Assembly (NCBI GenBank): GCA_021161105.1
Contig: JAGHBG010000023.1
Location: forward strand, 1 to 8,069
DNA length: 8,069 nucleotides
Direction of reading: 5' to 3'
DNA from: Thermotogaceae bacterium
GTDB lineage: Bacteria; Thermotogota; Thermotogae; Thermotogales; Thermotogaceae
Part shown: piece by piece, positions 1 through 6,073 of the stretch
Numbering within the stretch: the first letter of the stretch is position 1
How the letters are laid out: every line of letters starts with the position of its first letter
Made by a program: the position numbers and the translations under genes
The notes under the pieces: generated by a model
What the model was told of the DNA's origin: nothing
Database searches by the model: none
What the model saw: only the letters and a program-made list of their open reading frames with translations

Positions 1-56
1 CTTCAGTATAAAGGCAGGAATAATTTACCCATTTCTTGTCTATAAATATATAAATG

Positions 57-92
57 AGGTGGAAAAATCCTTTATCCCACCCCCACCTTTTT
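57..92 (+). terminator. Weak hairpin with T-tract in the downstream spacer
   Basis: AGGTGG (57-62) pairs with CCACCT (83-88) across a 20-base loop, and TTTTT (88-92) follows on the plus strand. The long loop makes it a weak intrinsic terminator. The T-run suits plus-strand transcripts entering from below base 1. On the minus strand it is followed only by a mixed AT stretch, so it is a poor end for the phosphatase operon. Apart from this hairpin and the short frame above it, I see nothing in bases 1-233. Confidence 0.25.
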
Positions 93-100
93 CAAATCCC

Positions 101-229
101 TTACCTTTCGATATCTTTCTTGGTATCAACATCGAAGATGCATTTTTTCGGGTGGAATTTCTCTATTTTATAAGATTCTCTACAATTATTGGGTATCCAT
201 CTCCTCTTTTTAACATGAATAACCTTCAA
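101..229 (-). pseudogene. Short frame of unknown status, possible small gene or C-terminal gene remnant
   Basis: Reading the minus strand from a TTG at 229 (5 bases after the phosphatase stop) to the TAA at 103-101 gives 42 residues rich in Lys, Arg and Ile and ending KKCIFDVDTKKDIER. The frame is also open upstream, to about 275 inside the phosphatase gene, but has no ATG. The ending resembles the C-terminal DIDTPEDxxR segment of MobA-like/NTP_transf_3 nucleotidyltransferases, so it may be a decayed remnant of such a gene. No strong ribosome binding site is visible. It could equally be a genuine small protein or chance. I do not recognise it as a known small family. Confidence 0.2.
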
Positions 230-233
230 ATCT

Positions 234-590
234 CTATAAAACTTTACCAATAATATGAACCACCACTGCAACAATTATTCCCACAATGCCCCCGGCAGTT
301 ACCTCAGCCCATGTATGGGCGATATCTTTCGAAATTTTAGACCTTAATCTCACAAGGTCAGAGGCAATAATTAGCGAAAATCCCAGAGTTACAGCAAACA
401 AACTCGAACCAAATCCTTCGGTGAGTCCAACAGAAGTTGTCATACCAAAAATAAAAGCAGAATGCCCACTTGGCATTCCACCATATTTCAGAGAAGATCT
501 TAAATCTCTATTCAAAATAGCTTTAATTGCCTGAGCCGTTACAAAGGATAAAACGAAACTCCAGATAATTTCATTTCTTAAAAACATCAT
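234..590 (-). CDS. DivPAP (YuiD-like) family acid phosphatase/VanZ-related membrane protein, short form
   Basis: The 118-residue integral membrane protein belongs to the divergent PAP2 (DivPAP, COG1963) family, presumed lipid- or isoprenoid-linked phosphatases with little direct biochemistry. Motifs in order are AQAIKAILNRD (19-29), GGMPSGHSAF (37-46; His43), GLTEGFGSSLFAV (55-67) and AHTWAEVTAGGIVG (91-104; His92). Hydrophobic segments lie at about 8-25, 44-56, 63-79 and 98-117. Family proteins are usually about 140-160 residues. Here the stretch between the Asp-containing motif (ASDLVRLRSK, 76-85) and the HTxxEV motif lacks roughly 25-30 residues. MPSGH replaces the family's usual MPSSH and matches the canonical PAP2 motif. 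The ATG at 590 overlaps the binding-protein stop as ATGA and follows AAGGTGG (604-598) by 7 bases. It is the last confident gene of the series. Confidence 0.85.
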   Translation of the reverse strand: MMFLRNEIIWSFVLSFVTAQAIKAILNRDLRSSLKYGGMPSGHSAFIFGMTTSVGLTEGFGSSLFAVTLGFSLIIASDLVRLRSKISKDIAHTWAEVTAGGIVGIIVAVVVHIIGKVL

Positions 591-2401
591 TCTTTTTCCA
601 CCTTCTTTACGTAAGCTGGCAATCCGTAGACAGATTGGAGTCCGGAGAATGTATGAATGTAAGGAAACTCAAGATAATCTCTATAAACCTCAATAATAAC
701 AGGGGTGTATAAAGGGATAAATGGAAGATCTCTCGCAAGAATCTTTTGCATTTTAAATGCTATTTCTTTGGCACTTTCTATATCTGCCTTCATTATCTGA
801 TCACACAATTTGTCGTATTCACTGTTTGCATATCCAGTTGGATTGAAAGAGCTATCGCTCTTGAAATAGCTGACCAGATGATAAGGTGTTATATCAGCTC
901 CCCAGCCAAGAATATACATATCAAAGTCCTTTTCATCCCAGACCTTTCCTAAAATAGCTTTAAAGTCCATATAAACAGCTTTTACAGGTATACCTATCTC
1001 ATTCGCCCACTTTTCGATATAAAGCGCTATCGTAGCTCTTAAAGGATCGTAAGATTGAGTAGGAGCAAGCAATATCATATCTTTAACTGGTTTGCCATCA
1101 GGGGAAATTAATCCCTTTCCTTCCCTTAAAATAGAATCTTCAGAAAACCTTGGCTCGATTTTCCACTTAAATCCCGCTTCTTTAAGTATTTCATAAGCTC
1201 TTTTCAGCCTTTCAACGTGGCTCAATGAATGATCTACCAGCTCAACCTCAGAATTATGCCAGAATTTATTCGTTGGGGGTACTAAAGCATCAGTTAAGAC
1301 TACCTGATCTTTTAATATCCTGCCTTTGATAAAATCCATGTCAATTACATAACTCATAGCTTTTCTAAAGGCATGAACGTTCCCAGGAAATCTTCTGAAA
1401 TTAAAAGCAAGATACCTGATGTTAGCACCAGGCGAATGTAGAATAACTATATTTGGATCTTTCTTTACTTCTTTAATATCTCCTTCTCCTACACCATGAG
1501 GAGTCAGAATCATGTCTATTTCCTTGTTTAAAAGAGCCTGAATAGCAGAAGCCCTTTCAGTGTAAACTCTGTATATAACACCATCAACAAAGGGTCCCAT
1601 TTCTACTTTCAATGTTATCTTTCCTTTTGGTTCCTTGCTCTCCCAGTAATAACCCCTGGAATCGGTAAGAACAATTGCTCCGTTTTCATAATGAATCTCG
1701 GTGTACCCTCTGTCAAAGTAATCTTCAACCGTTTGAAGCTCTATAAAAGCTCCTTTTTCCCATCTCTTAATCACGAAAGGCCCCGATGCAGGATCGGGAT
1801 TTTTGATGGTATCTACTGAATATAGATACTCTATATCCTTACCCTTATTTATAACTTCATTTACATACCTTTCCCAATATTTCTTCTGTAATACTGGAGC
1901 CATGAAAACTCCATATTCCACCCTCAGTATCCCGGTTTTCTTGAAATAGAACTTCACAACCTTCTTTCCAGAATATTCCACATGATCCAGAAACTCCGGA
2001 TCAGCCATTATTTCCCAATTCCCTCCAAGATTATGGTTTTTAACAAGCTCAAGAACAGAATTAAAAGTAAATGCTACATCTTCAGCAGTTATTAAGCTTC
2101 CATCACTCCATTTTATTCCATTCCTTAAAGTAACCTCATAAACGTAAAATTCTCCATCTTTGTACTTCCTTGGATAATCTGCGGCAAGGTCTGGAACAAA
2201 GTCGTATGTAACATGAGCAAATCGGTATAAACTTCTATATTTATGAGAAAAGACATATTTTGACCATGTTATAGCATTAGGGCCATAATCAACCCAAACG
2301 TTCAGAGCTTTAGGCTCATCCAATATTCCGTAAACGAGAGCATTGGAGAAATGGAAAGAAACCAGCAGAAATACAGCAACAATCGTTAAAAGCTTTTTCA
2401 T
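587..2401 (-). CDS. Extracellular solute-binding protein, family 5 (peptide/oligosaccharide ABC transporter)
   Basis: The 604-residue protein is an SBP_bac_5 periplasmic binding protein that delivers peptides, or in Thermotogota often oligosaccharides, to an ABC importer. The ATG at 2401 is chosen over an upstream in-frame codon at 2446. It starts a clear Sec signal peptide (MKKLLTIVAVFLLVSFHFSNA), it overlaps the rsuA stop as ATGA, and AAGGTGAT (2415-2408) precedes it by 6 bases. There is no cysteine near the cleavage site, so it is probably secreted rather than a lipoprotein. Family landmarks are TLRNGIKWSDGSLITAEDVAFTF (91-113), ASGPFVIKRWEKG (205-217), RKAMSYVIDMDFI (346-358) and YILGWGAD (496-503). 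It is longer than many family members (about 500-550). No permease or ATPase gene is in the window, so it is an orphan here. The ligand cannot be read from sequence. Confidence 0.93.
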   Translation of the reverse strand: MKKLLTIVAVFLLVSFHFSNALVYGILDEPKALNVWVDYGPNAITWSKYVFSHKYRSLYRFAHVTYDFVPDLAADYPRKYKDGEFYVYEVTLRNGIKWSDGSLITAEDVAFTFNSVLELVKNHNLGGNWEIMADPEFLDHVEYSGKKVVKFYFKKTGILRVEYGVFMAPVLQKKYWERYVNEVINKGKDIEYLYSVDTIKNPDPASGPFVIKRWEKGAFIELQTVEDYFDRGYTEIHYENGAIVLTDSRGYYWESKEPKGKITLKVEMGPFVDGVIYRVYTERASAIQALLNKEIDMILTPHGVGEGDIKEVKKDPNIVILHSPGANIRYLAFNFRRFPGNVHAFRKAMSYVIDMDFIKGRILKDQVVLTDALVPPTNKFWHNSEVELVDHSLSHVERLKRAYEILKEAGFKWKIEPRFSEDSILREGKGLISPDGKPVKDMILLAPTQSYDPLRATIALYIEKWANEIGIPVKAVYMDFKAILGKVWDEKDFDMYILGWGADITPYHLVSYFKSDSSFNPTGYANSEYDKLCDQIMKADIESAKEIAFKMQKILARDLPFIPLYTPVIIEVYRDYLEFPYIHTFSGLQSVYGLPAYVKKVEKE

Positions 2402-3072
2402 TTCCCCATCACCTTCCTTACCTCTTCTTCTGAGAGTTCTCTCCACTTTCCTTCCTCTACATCAAGCTTTAAACCACCTATCCTGATTCTCTTAAGCGAC
2501 CTGACAGAAAGTCCTACTGCTTCCATCATCAATTTTACCTGATGATATTTCCCTTCATCTATAACAATATGAATCGCATCTCCATTAACTTCTATCTTTA
2601 AAGCTTTGAAAAAGTGTTTTCCCACTTTCACACCTTCAAGGAGCTTCAAAGCATTCTGCGGATTACCCTCAACAATCACCTCATACTCTTTTTCAACATG
2701 ATATTTTGGTGAGATAACCTTATGGGTGAAATCACCATCGTTGGTTAGAATCAAAAGCCCTGTTGCATCTTTATCAAGTCTTCCCACGGGATGAAGCTCT
2801 CTCACTCTTGGATGGTCGATAAGATCAAGAACGGTAGACTCTTTATCGCTTGTGGAAGATACAAAACCCGCAGGTTTGTTGAGCATTATATATATATTTT
2901 CTTCAGGGCTTTCTATTGGTGAACCGTCAACTTCCACAATTTTGTCTTTAACTTTTAAGGACGGATCCTGTATTATTTTTCCGTTCACCTTCACTCTCTT
3001 CGATAATATTAGCTGTTTTGAATCTTTTCTTGATATTCCAAGAGATTTTGATATGAACTTATCAAGCCTCAC
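2398..3072 (-). CDS. rsuA: 16S rRNA pseudouridine synthase, RsuA type
   Basis: The protein is an RNA-modifying enzyme that isomerises uridine to pseudouridine; E. coli RsuA acts at U516 of 16S rRNA. From the GTG at 3072 it has 224 residues. An N-terminal S4 RNA-binding domain (about 1-58, MRLDKFISKSLGISRK) is followed by the catalytic domain with LNKPAG (64-69), GRLDKDATGLLILTNDG (97-113; catalytic Asp100) and EGKYHQVKLM (173-182). HKVISPKYHVEKEYEV and RIRIGGLKLD fit RsuA rather than RluB, RluE or RluF, though the RNA target is inferred. The start at 3072 is chosen because AAGGA lies at the right distance and the protein then begins like known RsuA proteins. Alternatives are the ATG at 3081 and the GTG at 3090 (up to 230 residues). 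The stop overlaps the next gene's start as ATGA. Confidence 0.92.
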   Translation of the reverse strand: MRLDKFISKSLGISRKDSKQLILSKRVKVNGKIIQDPSLKVKDKIVEVDGSPIESPEENIYIMLNKPAGFVSSTSDKESTVLDLIDHPRVRELHPVGRLDKDATGLLILTNDGDFTHKVISPKYHVEKEYEVIVEGNPQNALKLLEGVKVGKHFFKALKIEVNGDAIHIVIDEGKYHQVKLMMEAVGLSVRSLKRIRIGGLKLDVEEGKWRELSEEEVRKVMGK

Positions 3073-3081
3073 AACTTTCAT

Positions 3082-3086
3082 TCCTT
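3082..3086 (-). promoter_or_regulatory. Ribosome binding site that decides the rsuA start
   Basis: AAGGA on the minus strand lies 9 bases before the GTG at 3072 but directly abuts the ATG at 3081. It therefore favours the GTG start, which also gives the family-typical MRLDKF N-terminus. Confidence 0.55.
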
Positions 3087-3106
3087 TCACTTTTCATGTA
3101 ATTTTC

Positions 3107-3134
3107 CAAAAACAATGGCGGGATATCCCCGCCA
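3107..3134 (-). terminator. Intrinsic terminator after the amidohydrolase gene
   Basis: A perfect 7-bp GC-rich stem, TGGCGGG (3134-3128 on the minus strand) with CCCGCCA (3122-3116), encloses a 5-base loop and is followed by TTGTTTTTG. This is a typical Rho-independent terminator for minus-strand transcription, 39 bases after the amidohydrolase stop. The centre also contains the palindrome GGGATATCCC (3120-3129), offset from the main stem. If the candidate promoter at 3141-3169 is real, the hairpin would instead sit at the 5' end of the rsuA message. Confidence 0.7.
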
Positions 3135-3140
3135 AGGATA

Positions 3141-3169
3141 ATAATATATCACCTTTATGACATAGTGAA
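3141..3169 (-). promoter_or_regulatory. Candidate promoter for the rsuA-binding protein-phosphatase series
   Basis: Just after the amidohydrolase stop, the minus strand reads TTCACT (3169-3164), 17 bases, then TATTAT (3146-3141), matching the sigma-70 consensus at 4/6 and 5/6. Transcription would begin near 3134, at the first base of the GC-rich hairpin. The DNA here is AT-rich, so a chance match is quite possible. Confidence 0.3.
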
Positions 3170-3172
3170 GTA

Positions 3173-4531
3173 TCATTTCTCTTTCGCTAAAAGTTCCCTT
3201 GATTTTCTATTCTGCCATTCTATGATTTTTTGCATATCCTCCCCTACAATTTCTCCATTCCAAATCCTTATATTTCCATTTATAACAACCGTATCCACTC
3301 TCCTGGGATCACAGAAGACCACAGAAGCAACAGGATCATCAAGACAGCCAGCAAGCTCAATTTTATCAAGCCTTATCCCTATAAAGTCTGCAGCCTTTCC
3401 AGGTTCTATTGAACCGATGTAATCATCCATTCTAAGAACCCTTGCTCCACCCATTGTAGCCATCCTGAGAACTTCTCTTGCAGTTATAGCAGCTGCTCCG
3501 TATTTAACCCTTTGCAGGAGAAATGCAAGCCTTATCTCCTGAAGGAAATTATTTGTATCGTTGCTGGCACTACCATCAACCGCTATTCCTATTCTAAGTT
3601 TATCTTTCATGTCCTTAACTCTTGCTATTCCTGAACCAAGTCTCATATTGGACGCCGGACAATGTGCCATTCCAACATCATTTTTTGCAAGCTTCTCAAT
3701 ATCTTTATCTGAGAGGTGAACAAGATGAGCAAACCAGACTCTTGGATTTAACCATCCAATTTCTTCCATGTAATCTACTGGTCTTTTTCCAAACTTCTCC
3801 AGGCAAAACTCCTCTTCATCAAGAGTCTCTGCAAGGTGAGTGTGAAGAAGCACATCGTATTCCTCCGCAATCTTTGCAGATTCTCTCATTATCTCTGGAG
3901 TTACTGAAAAAGGAGAACATGGGGCAAGTGCTATTCTTAACATGGAATATTTAGATGGATCATGATACTGTTTTATAACCCTTATTGATTCTTCTATTAT
4001 TTCTTCTTCAGTTTGGACAACACTGTCGGGTGGAAGTCCTCCATCTTTTCTGGATAAAGACATACTTCCTCTTGTCGGATGGAACCTGACTCCTGTTCTC
4101 TTAGCCGCTTCTATTTCCGCATCGAATATGGCGTTATTGCCATACGGATAGAGGTACAGGTGATCGGTAGTTGTGGTGACACCTGTAAGCATCATCTCAT
4201 ATATAGCGGTAAGTGCAGAAACATAAGAAGCTTCTTCATCTATATGTTTCCACCTTTCATAGAGAAAGACGAGCCAATCAAATAGCTTAACATTTTGTGC
4301 TCCTTTGACATTTCTAAATAAAGTCTGATAGAAGTGATGGTGTGTATTAACAAATCCAGGAAGAACAAGCATAGAGTCAAGATCGTAAATTTCATCAACT
4401 TCCCCTTCATACTCACCAGTACCAACTTCTTTTATAACATTATCCTCAACAAGTATGTAAGCGTTTTTGAGCTCTCTCTCATCATTATCAAAGGTTGCAA
4501 GATACTCTATATTTTTAAAAAGCTTCTTCAT
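3173..4531 (-). CDS. Amidohydrolase-superfamily deaminase, probable 8-oxoguanine deaminase
   Basis: The 452-residue cytosolic protein is a metal-dependent nucleobase deaminase of the COG0402 (TrzF/SsnA-like) group. A short beta-sandwich at both ends encloses the TIM barrel. Visible metal and catalytic residues are the His64-x-His66 pair in NTHHHFYQTL, His232 with Glu235 in THLAE, His269 in FAHLVHL, and Asp319 in AVDGSASND. The segments QNVKLFDWL (79-87), DHLYLYPYG (123-131), RGSMSLSRKDGGLPPDSV (154-171) and AHCPASNMRLGSG (289-301) resemble those of bacterial 8-oxoguanine deaminases, which convert 8-oxoguanine to urate and ammonia. That substrate is inferred from motif memory. Related members act on guanine, isoxanthopterin, cytosine or s-triazine derivatives. 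The gene has its own strong ribosome binding site and is followed by a terminator-like hairpin, so it is probably monocistronic. A role in clearing oxidised purines or salvaging nitrogen is plausible. Confidence 0.9.
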   Translation of the reverse strand: MKKLFKNIEYLATFDNDERELKNAYILVEDNVIKEVGTGEYEGEVDEIYDLDSMLVLPGFVNTHHHFYQTLFRNVKGAQNVKLFDWLVFLYERWKHIDEEASYVSALTAIYEMMLTGVTTTTDHLYLYPYGNNAIFDAEIEAAKRTGVRFHPTRGSMSLSRKDGGLPPDSVVQTEEEIIEESIRVIKQYHDPSKYSMLRIALAPCSPFSVTPEIMRESAKIAEEYDVLLHTHLAETLDEEEFCLEKFGKRPVDYMEEIGWLNPRVWFAHLVHLSDKDIEKLAKNDVGMAHCPASNMRLGSGIARVKDMKDKLRIGIAVDGSASNDTNNFLQEIRLAFLLQRVKYGAAAITAREVLRMATMGGARVLRMDDYIGSIEPGKAADFIGIRLDKIELAGCLDDPVASVVFCDPRRVDTVVINGNIRIWNGEIVGEDMQKIIEWQNRKSRELLAKEK

Positions 4532-4535
4532 AAAA

Positions 4536-4545
4536 CCCCTCCTTT
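4536..4545 (-). promoter_or_regulatory. Strong ribosome binding site of the amidohydrolase gene
   Basis: AAAGGAGGGG on the minus strand contains GGAGG with 6 bases to the ATG at 4531. It is the best Shine-Dalgarno match in the window and it fixes the start. It suggests efficient, uncoupled translation, unlike the overlapping genes on both sides. Confidence 0.8.
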
Positions 4546-4571
4546 GTTTGAGCTATATAGACCATTTAAAA

Positions 4572-4599
4572 AGTATACATGAAATACCTTGACTCAAAA
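4572..4599 (-). promoter_or_regulatory. Candidate promoter for the amidohydrolase gene
   Basis: In the 79-base gap before the amidohydrolase, the minus strand has a TATACT -10 box (4577-4572). A weak TTTTGA (4599-4594) lies 16 bases further upstream, and TTGAGT (4597-4592) is an alternative at a short 14-base spacing. The -10 is good and the -35 is poor, so the call is tentative. A 14-base AT-only palindrome overlaps the -35 position. Confidence 0.35.
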
Positions 4600-4607
4600 A
4601 ATTTTGA
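4594..4607. repeat. 14-base AT-only core palindrome in the amidohydrolase upstream gap
   Basis: TCAAAA (4594-4599), two bases, TTTTGA (4602-4607) is a perfect inverted repeat between the yigZ-family stop and the amidohydrolase start, overlapping the candidate -35 box. It could be a repressor site or a chance AT-rich palindrome. As a terminator for the upstream operon it would be very weak. Confidence 0.3.
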
Positions 4608-4610
4608 ACT

Positions 4611-5195
4611 TTAATCCACACTTACAAACTCTTTCCGTATCAGAATAGAATCCTCTGTTAAAGGCTTATCAGATGCATATACAATTTCGAACTTATCTTC
4701 AAAAAATTCTTCCTCCACTATTGTTGTTTCTTTCGAAAGAATTGACTTCACTTTTCCATAATCTGAAATATGACTTTGCACTCTGTATATATTCATAGGC
4801 TTTACTATGGTATATTCAACAGCCTCCAAAGCGCTTTTTGCACTCTTTGAATAAGCCTCTCTCAACCCCTTCACACCAAGCTTTACCCCACCAAAATACC
4901 TTGTAACAACAACTGCTGTGTTGTAAAAATTCAGAGATTTGATCGCATTTAATATAGAAATCCCAGCTGTTCCTGAAGGCTCACCAGCATCGGACGAATG
5001 TTCTAAAATTGTGGCATCTTCGTAAACTCTGTAAGCCCAGCAATTGTGGGTAGCATCGGAGAATTCTCTTGACACCTTTTTTATAAACTCCTTTGCTTCT
5101 TCAACGCTATATGCTCTCGAGACAGTAGCTATAAATATTGATCTCTTTATATTTATCTTATTTCTATGTGTTCCTTTTGGCACCTTCATCTCCAT
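4611..5195 (-). CDS. YigZ/IMPACT-family protein (UPF0029 with DUF1949 C-terminal domain)
   Basis: The 194-residue cytosolic protein belongs to the YigZ/IMPACT (UPF0029) family. The biochemical role of bacterial members is poorly defined; eukaryotic IMPACT regulates the GCN2 kinase. The N-terminal domain (about 1-120) has the family core: THNCWAYRV (49-57), SSDAGEPSGTAG (67-78), and the signature ending VVVTRYFGGVKLGVKGL (95-111). The rest (about 135-190) fits the small ferredoxin-like DUF1949 domain. The first ATG (5195) is preferred because GGAGG lies exactly 7 bases upstream. The second ATG (5189), in an ATGA overlap with the murB stop, has no properly spaced site. It is the last gene of the overlapping series. 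No strong terminator follows, only an AT-only palindrome. I cannot assign a specific substrate or reaction. Confidence 0.93.
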   Translation of the reverse strand: MEMKVPKGTHRNKINIKRSIFIATVSRAYSVEEAKEFIKKVSREFSDATHNCWAYRVYEDATILEHSSDAGEPSGTAGISILNAIKSLNFYNTAVVVTRYFGGVKLGVKGLREAYSKSAKSALEAVEYTIVKPMNIYRVQSHISDYGKVKSILSKETTIVEEEFFEDKFEIVYASDKPLTEDSILIRKEFVSVD

Positions 5196-6073
5196 ATAAC
5201 TACCTCCGGTTCAAGCTCAACATTGTAATTTTCTCTTACTTTGCTTTTAACAATTTCAATAAGTTTCATTGCATCTTCAAAAGTCCCACACCCTTCGTTG
5301 ATCATGAATCCCGCATGTTTTTCAGAAATTTTAACGCATCCCACCTTATAACCTTTAAAACCTAATTTTTCTAACGTGCTTCCCACATAGAAATCTGGTT
5401 TTGGCCTCTTGAACAGGCTACCTGCACTCCACTCATATATTGGCTGCTTATCAAGACGCTTCTTTAAAATTTCTTTCATGTGAAAGATTATTCTATCCTT
5501 GTAAGACTTTTTAAATTCGAACGCTGCTCTCAAAATTATCCTATCTCCAACATTTGATCCTCTATATTCAAGCCCAAGTTCTTTTGCAGACAGCTTTTCA
5601 ACCTTTTCACCATCGAAAACTTCTGCCCACAAAAGAACATCTTTTATTTCTCTTCCATATGCACCTGCGTTCATGAATACCGCTCCACCAACACTACCAG
5701 GTATACCGAAAAGCTCTTCCATTCCAGAAAGGGAATTCTTTGCAGCTATTTCGATTAATCTTTTCAGGGGAACTCCTGATTCCGTAGTTATAACCTCACC
5801 TGATACATCAATTCCCGTTAACCTTTCTGTACTTAATACAAAAAATGACAGGTTATCATCAGAAACAAGAAGGTTCGTTCCCATGCCTTTTATCTTAAAA
5901 GGTTTTTCATACTTTCTAAGTATATTAACAGCATTTTTAAATGATTCGATCGTGTTTGGATACACAAGAGCAGTCACTTTTCCACCTATTTTTATACTTG
6001 TATGGTATTTCATCGGCTCCTTTGGAAAAACATCACAGCCAGAAATATATAGCATATCAAGCACCTCATTCAT
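5186..6073 (-). CDS. murB: UDP-N-acetylenolpyruvoylglucosamine reductase (MurB)
   Basis: This FAD-dependent cytosolic enzyme uses NADPH to reduce UDP-GlcNAc-enolpyruvate to UDP-MurNAc, the second committed step of peptidoglycan synthesis. The protein has 295 residues, fitting a type II MurB. The FAD domain shows HTSIKIGG (24-31), KGMGTNLLVSD (62-72) and GIPGSVGGAVFMNAGAYG (123-140). The substrate side shows YRGSNV (170-175), the catalytic serine in SAGSLFKRP (Ser219), KHAGFMIN (252-259) and the C-terminal EPE (288-290) carrying the catalytic glutamate. The ATG at 6073 lies inside the end of ispG (8-base overlap), with a GGAG about 10 bases upstream. A GTG three codons in is a less likely start. 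The 3' end overlaps the next gene by 10 bases, so translation of the series is probably coupled. Confidence 0.97.
   Translation of the reverse strand: MNEVLDMLYISGCDVFPKEPMKYHTSIKIGGKVTALVYPNTIESFKNAVNILRKYEKPFKIKGMGTNLLVSDDNLSFFVLSTERLTGIDVSGEVITTESGVPLKRLIEIAAKNSLSGMEELFGIPGSVGGAVFMNAGAYGREIKDVLLWAEVFDGEKVEKLSAKELGLEYRGSNVGDRIILRAAFEFKKSYKDRIIFHMKEILKKRLDKQPIYEWSAGSLFKRPKPDFYVGSTLEKLGFKGYKVGCVKISEKHAGFMINEGCGTFEDAMKLIEIVKSKVRENYNVELEPEVVIWR
5203..5207 (-). promoter_or_regulatory. Ribosome binding site that fixes the yigZ-family start
   Basis: GGAGG on the minus strand sits 7 bases before the ATG at 5195 and lies inside the end of murB. It selects the upstream ATG over the ATGA-overlap ATG at 5189. 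Confidence 0.75.

Noticed and set aside
59..253. A 64-codon plus-strand frame from a GTG in the spacer below the phosphatase gene
   Set aside because: It runs antisense to the other candidate frame and into the phosphatase 3' end. GAGGTG lies at the start codon with no proper spacing, and the product has no recognisable features. All confident genes here are on the other strand.
2402..2446. Fifteen-residue N-terminal extension of the binding protein
   Set aside because: The extension is rich in Arg, Glu and Gly, would bury the signal peptide, and overlaps the rsuA 3' end. The ATG at 2401 has a proper ribosome binding site and begins the signal peptide.
2852..3422. Several plus-strand frames of 60-102 codons across the rsuA and amidohydrolase genes
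   Set aside because: They are antisense shadows of conserved coding sequence, and one would cross the terminator hairpin.
4240..4425. A 61-codon minus-strand frame inside the amidohydrolase gene
   Set aside because: It is in another frame of a well-supported gene and shows no ribosome binding site or recognisable product.
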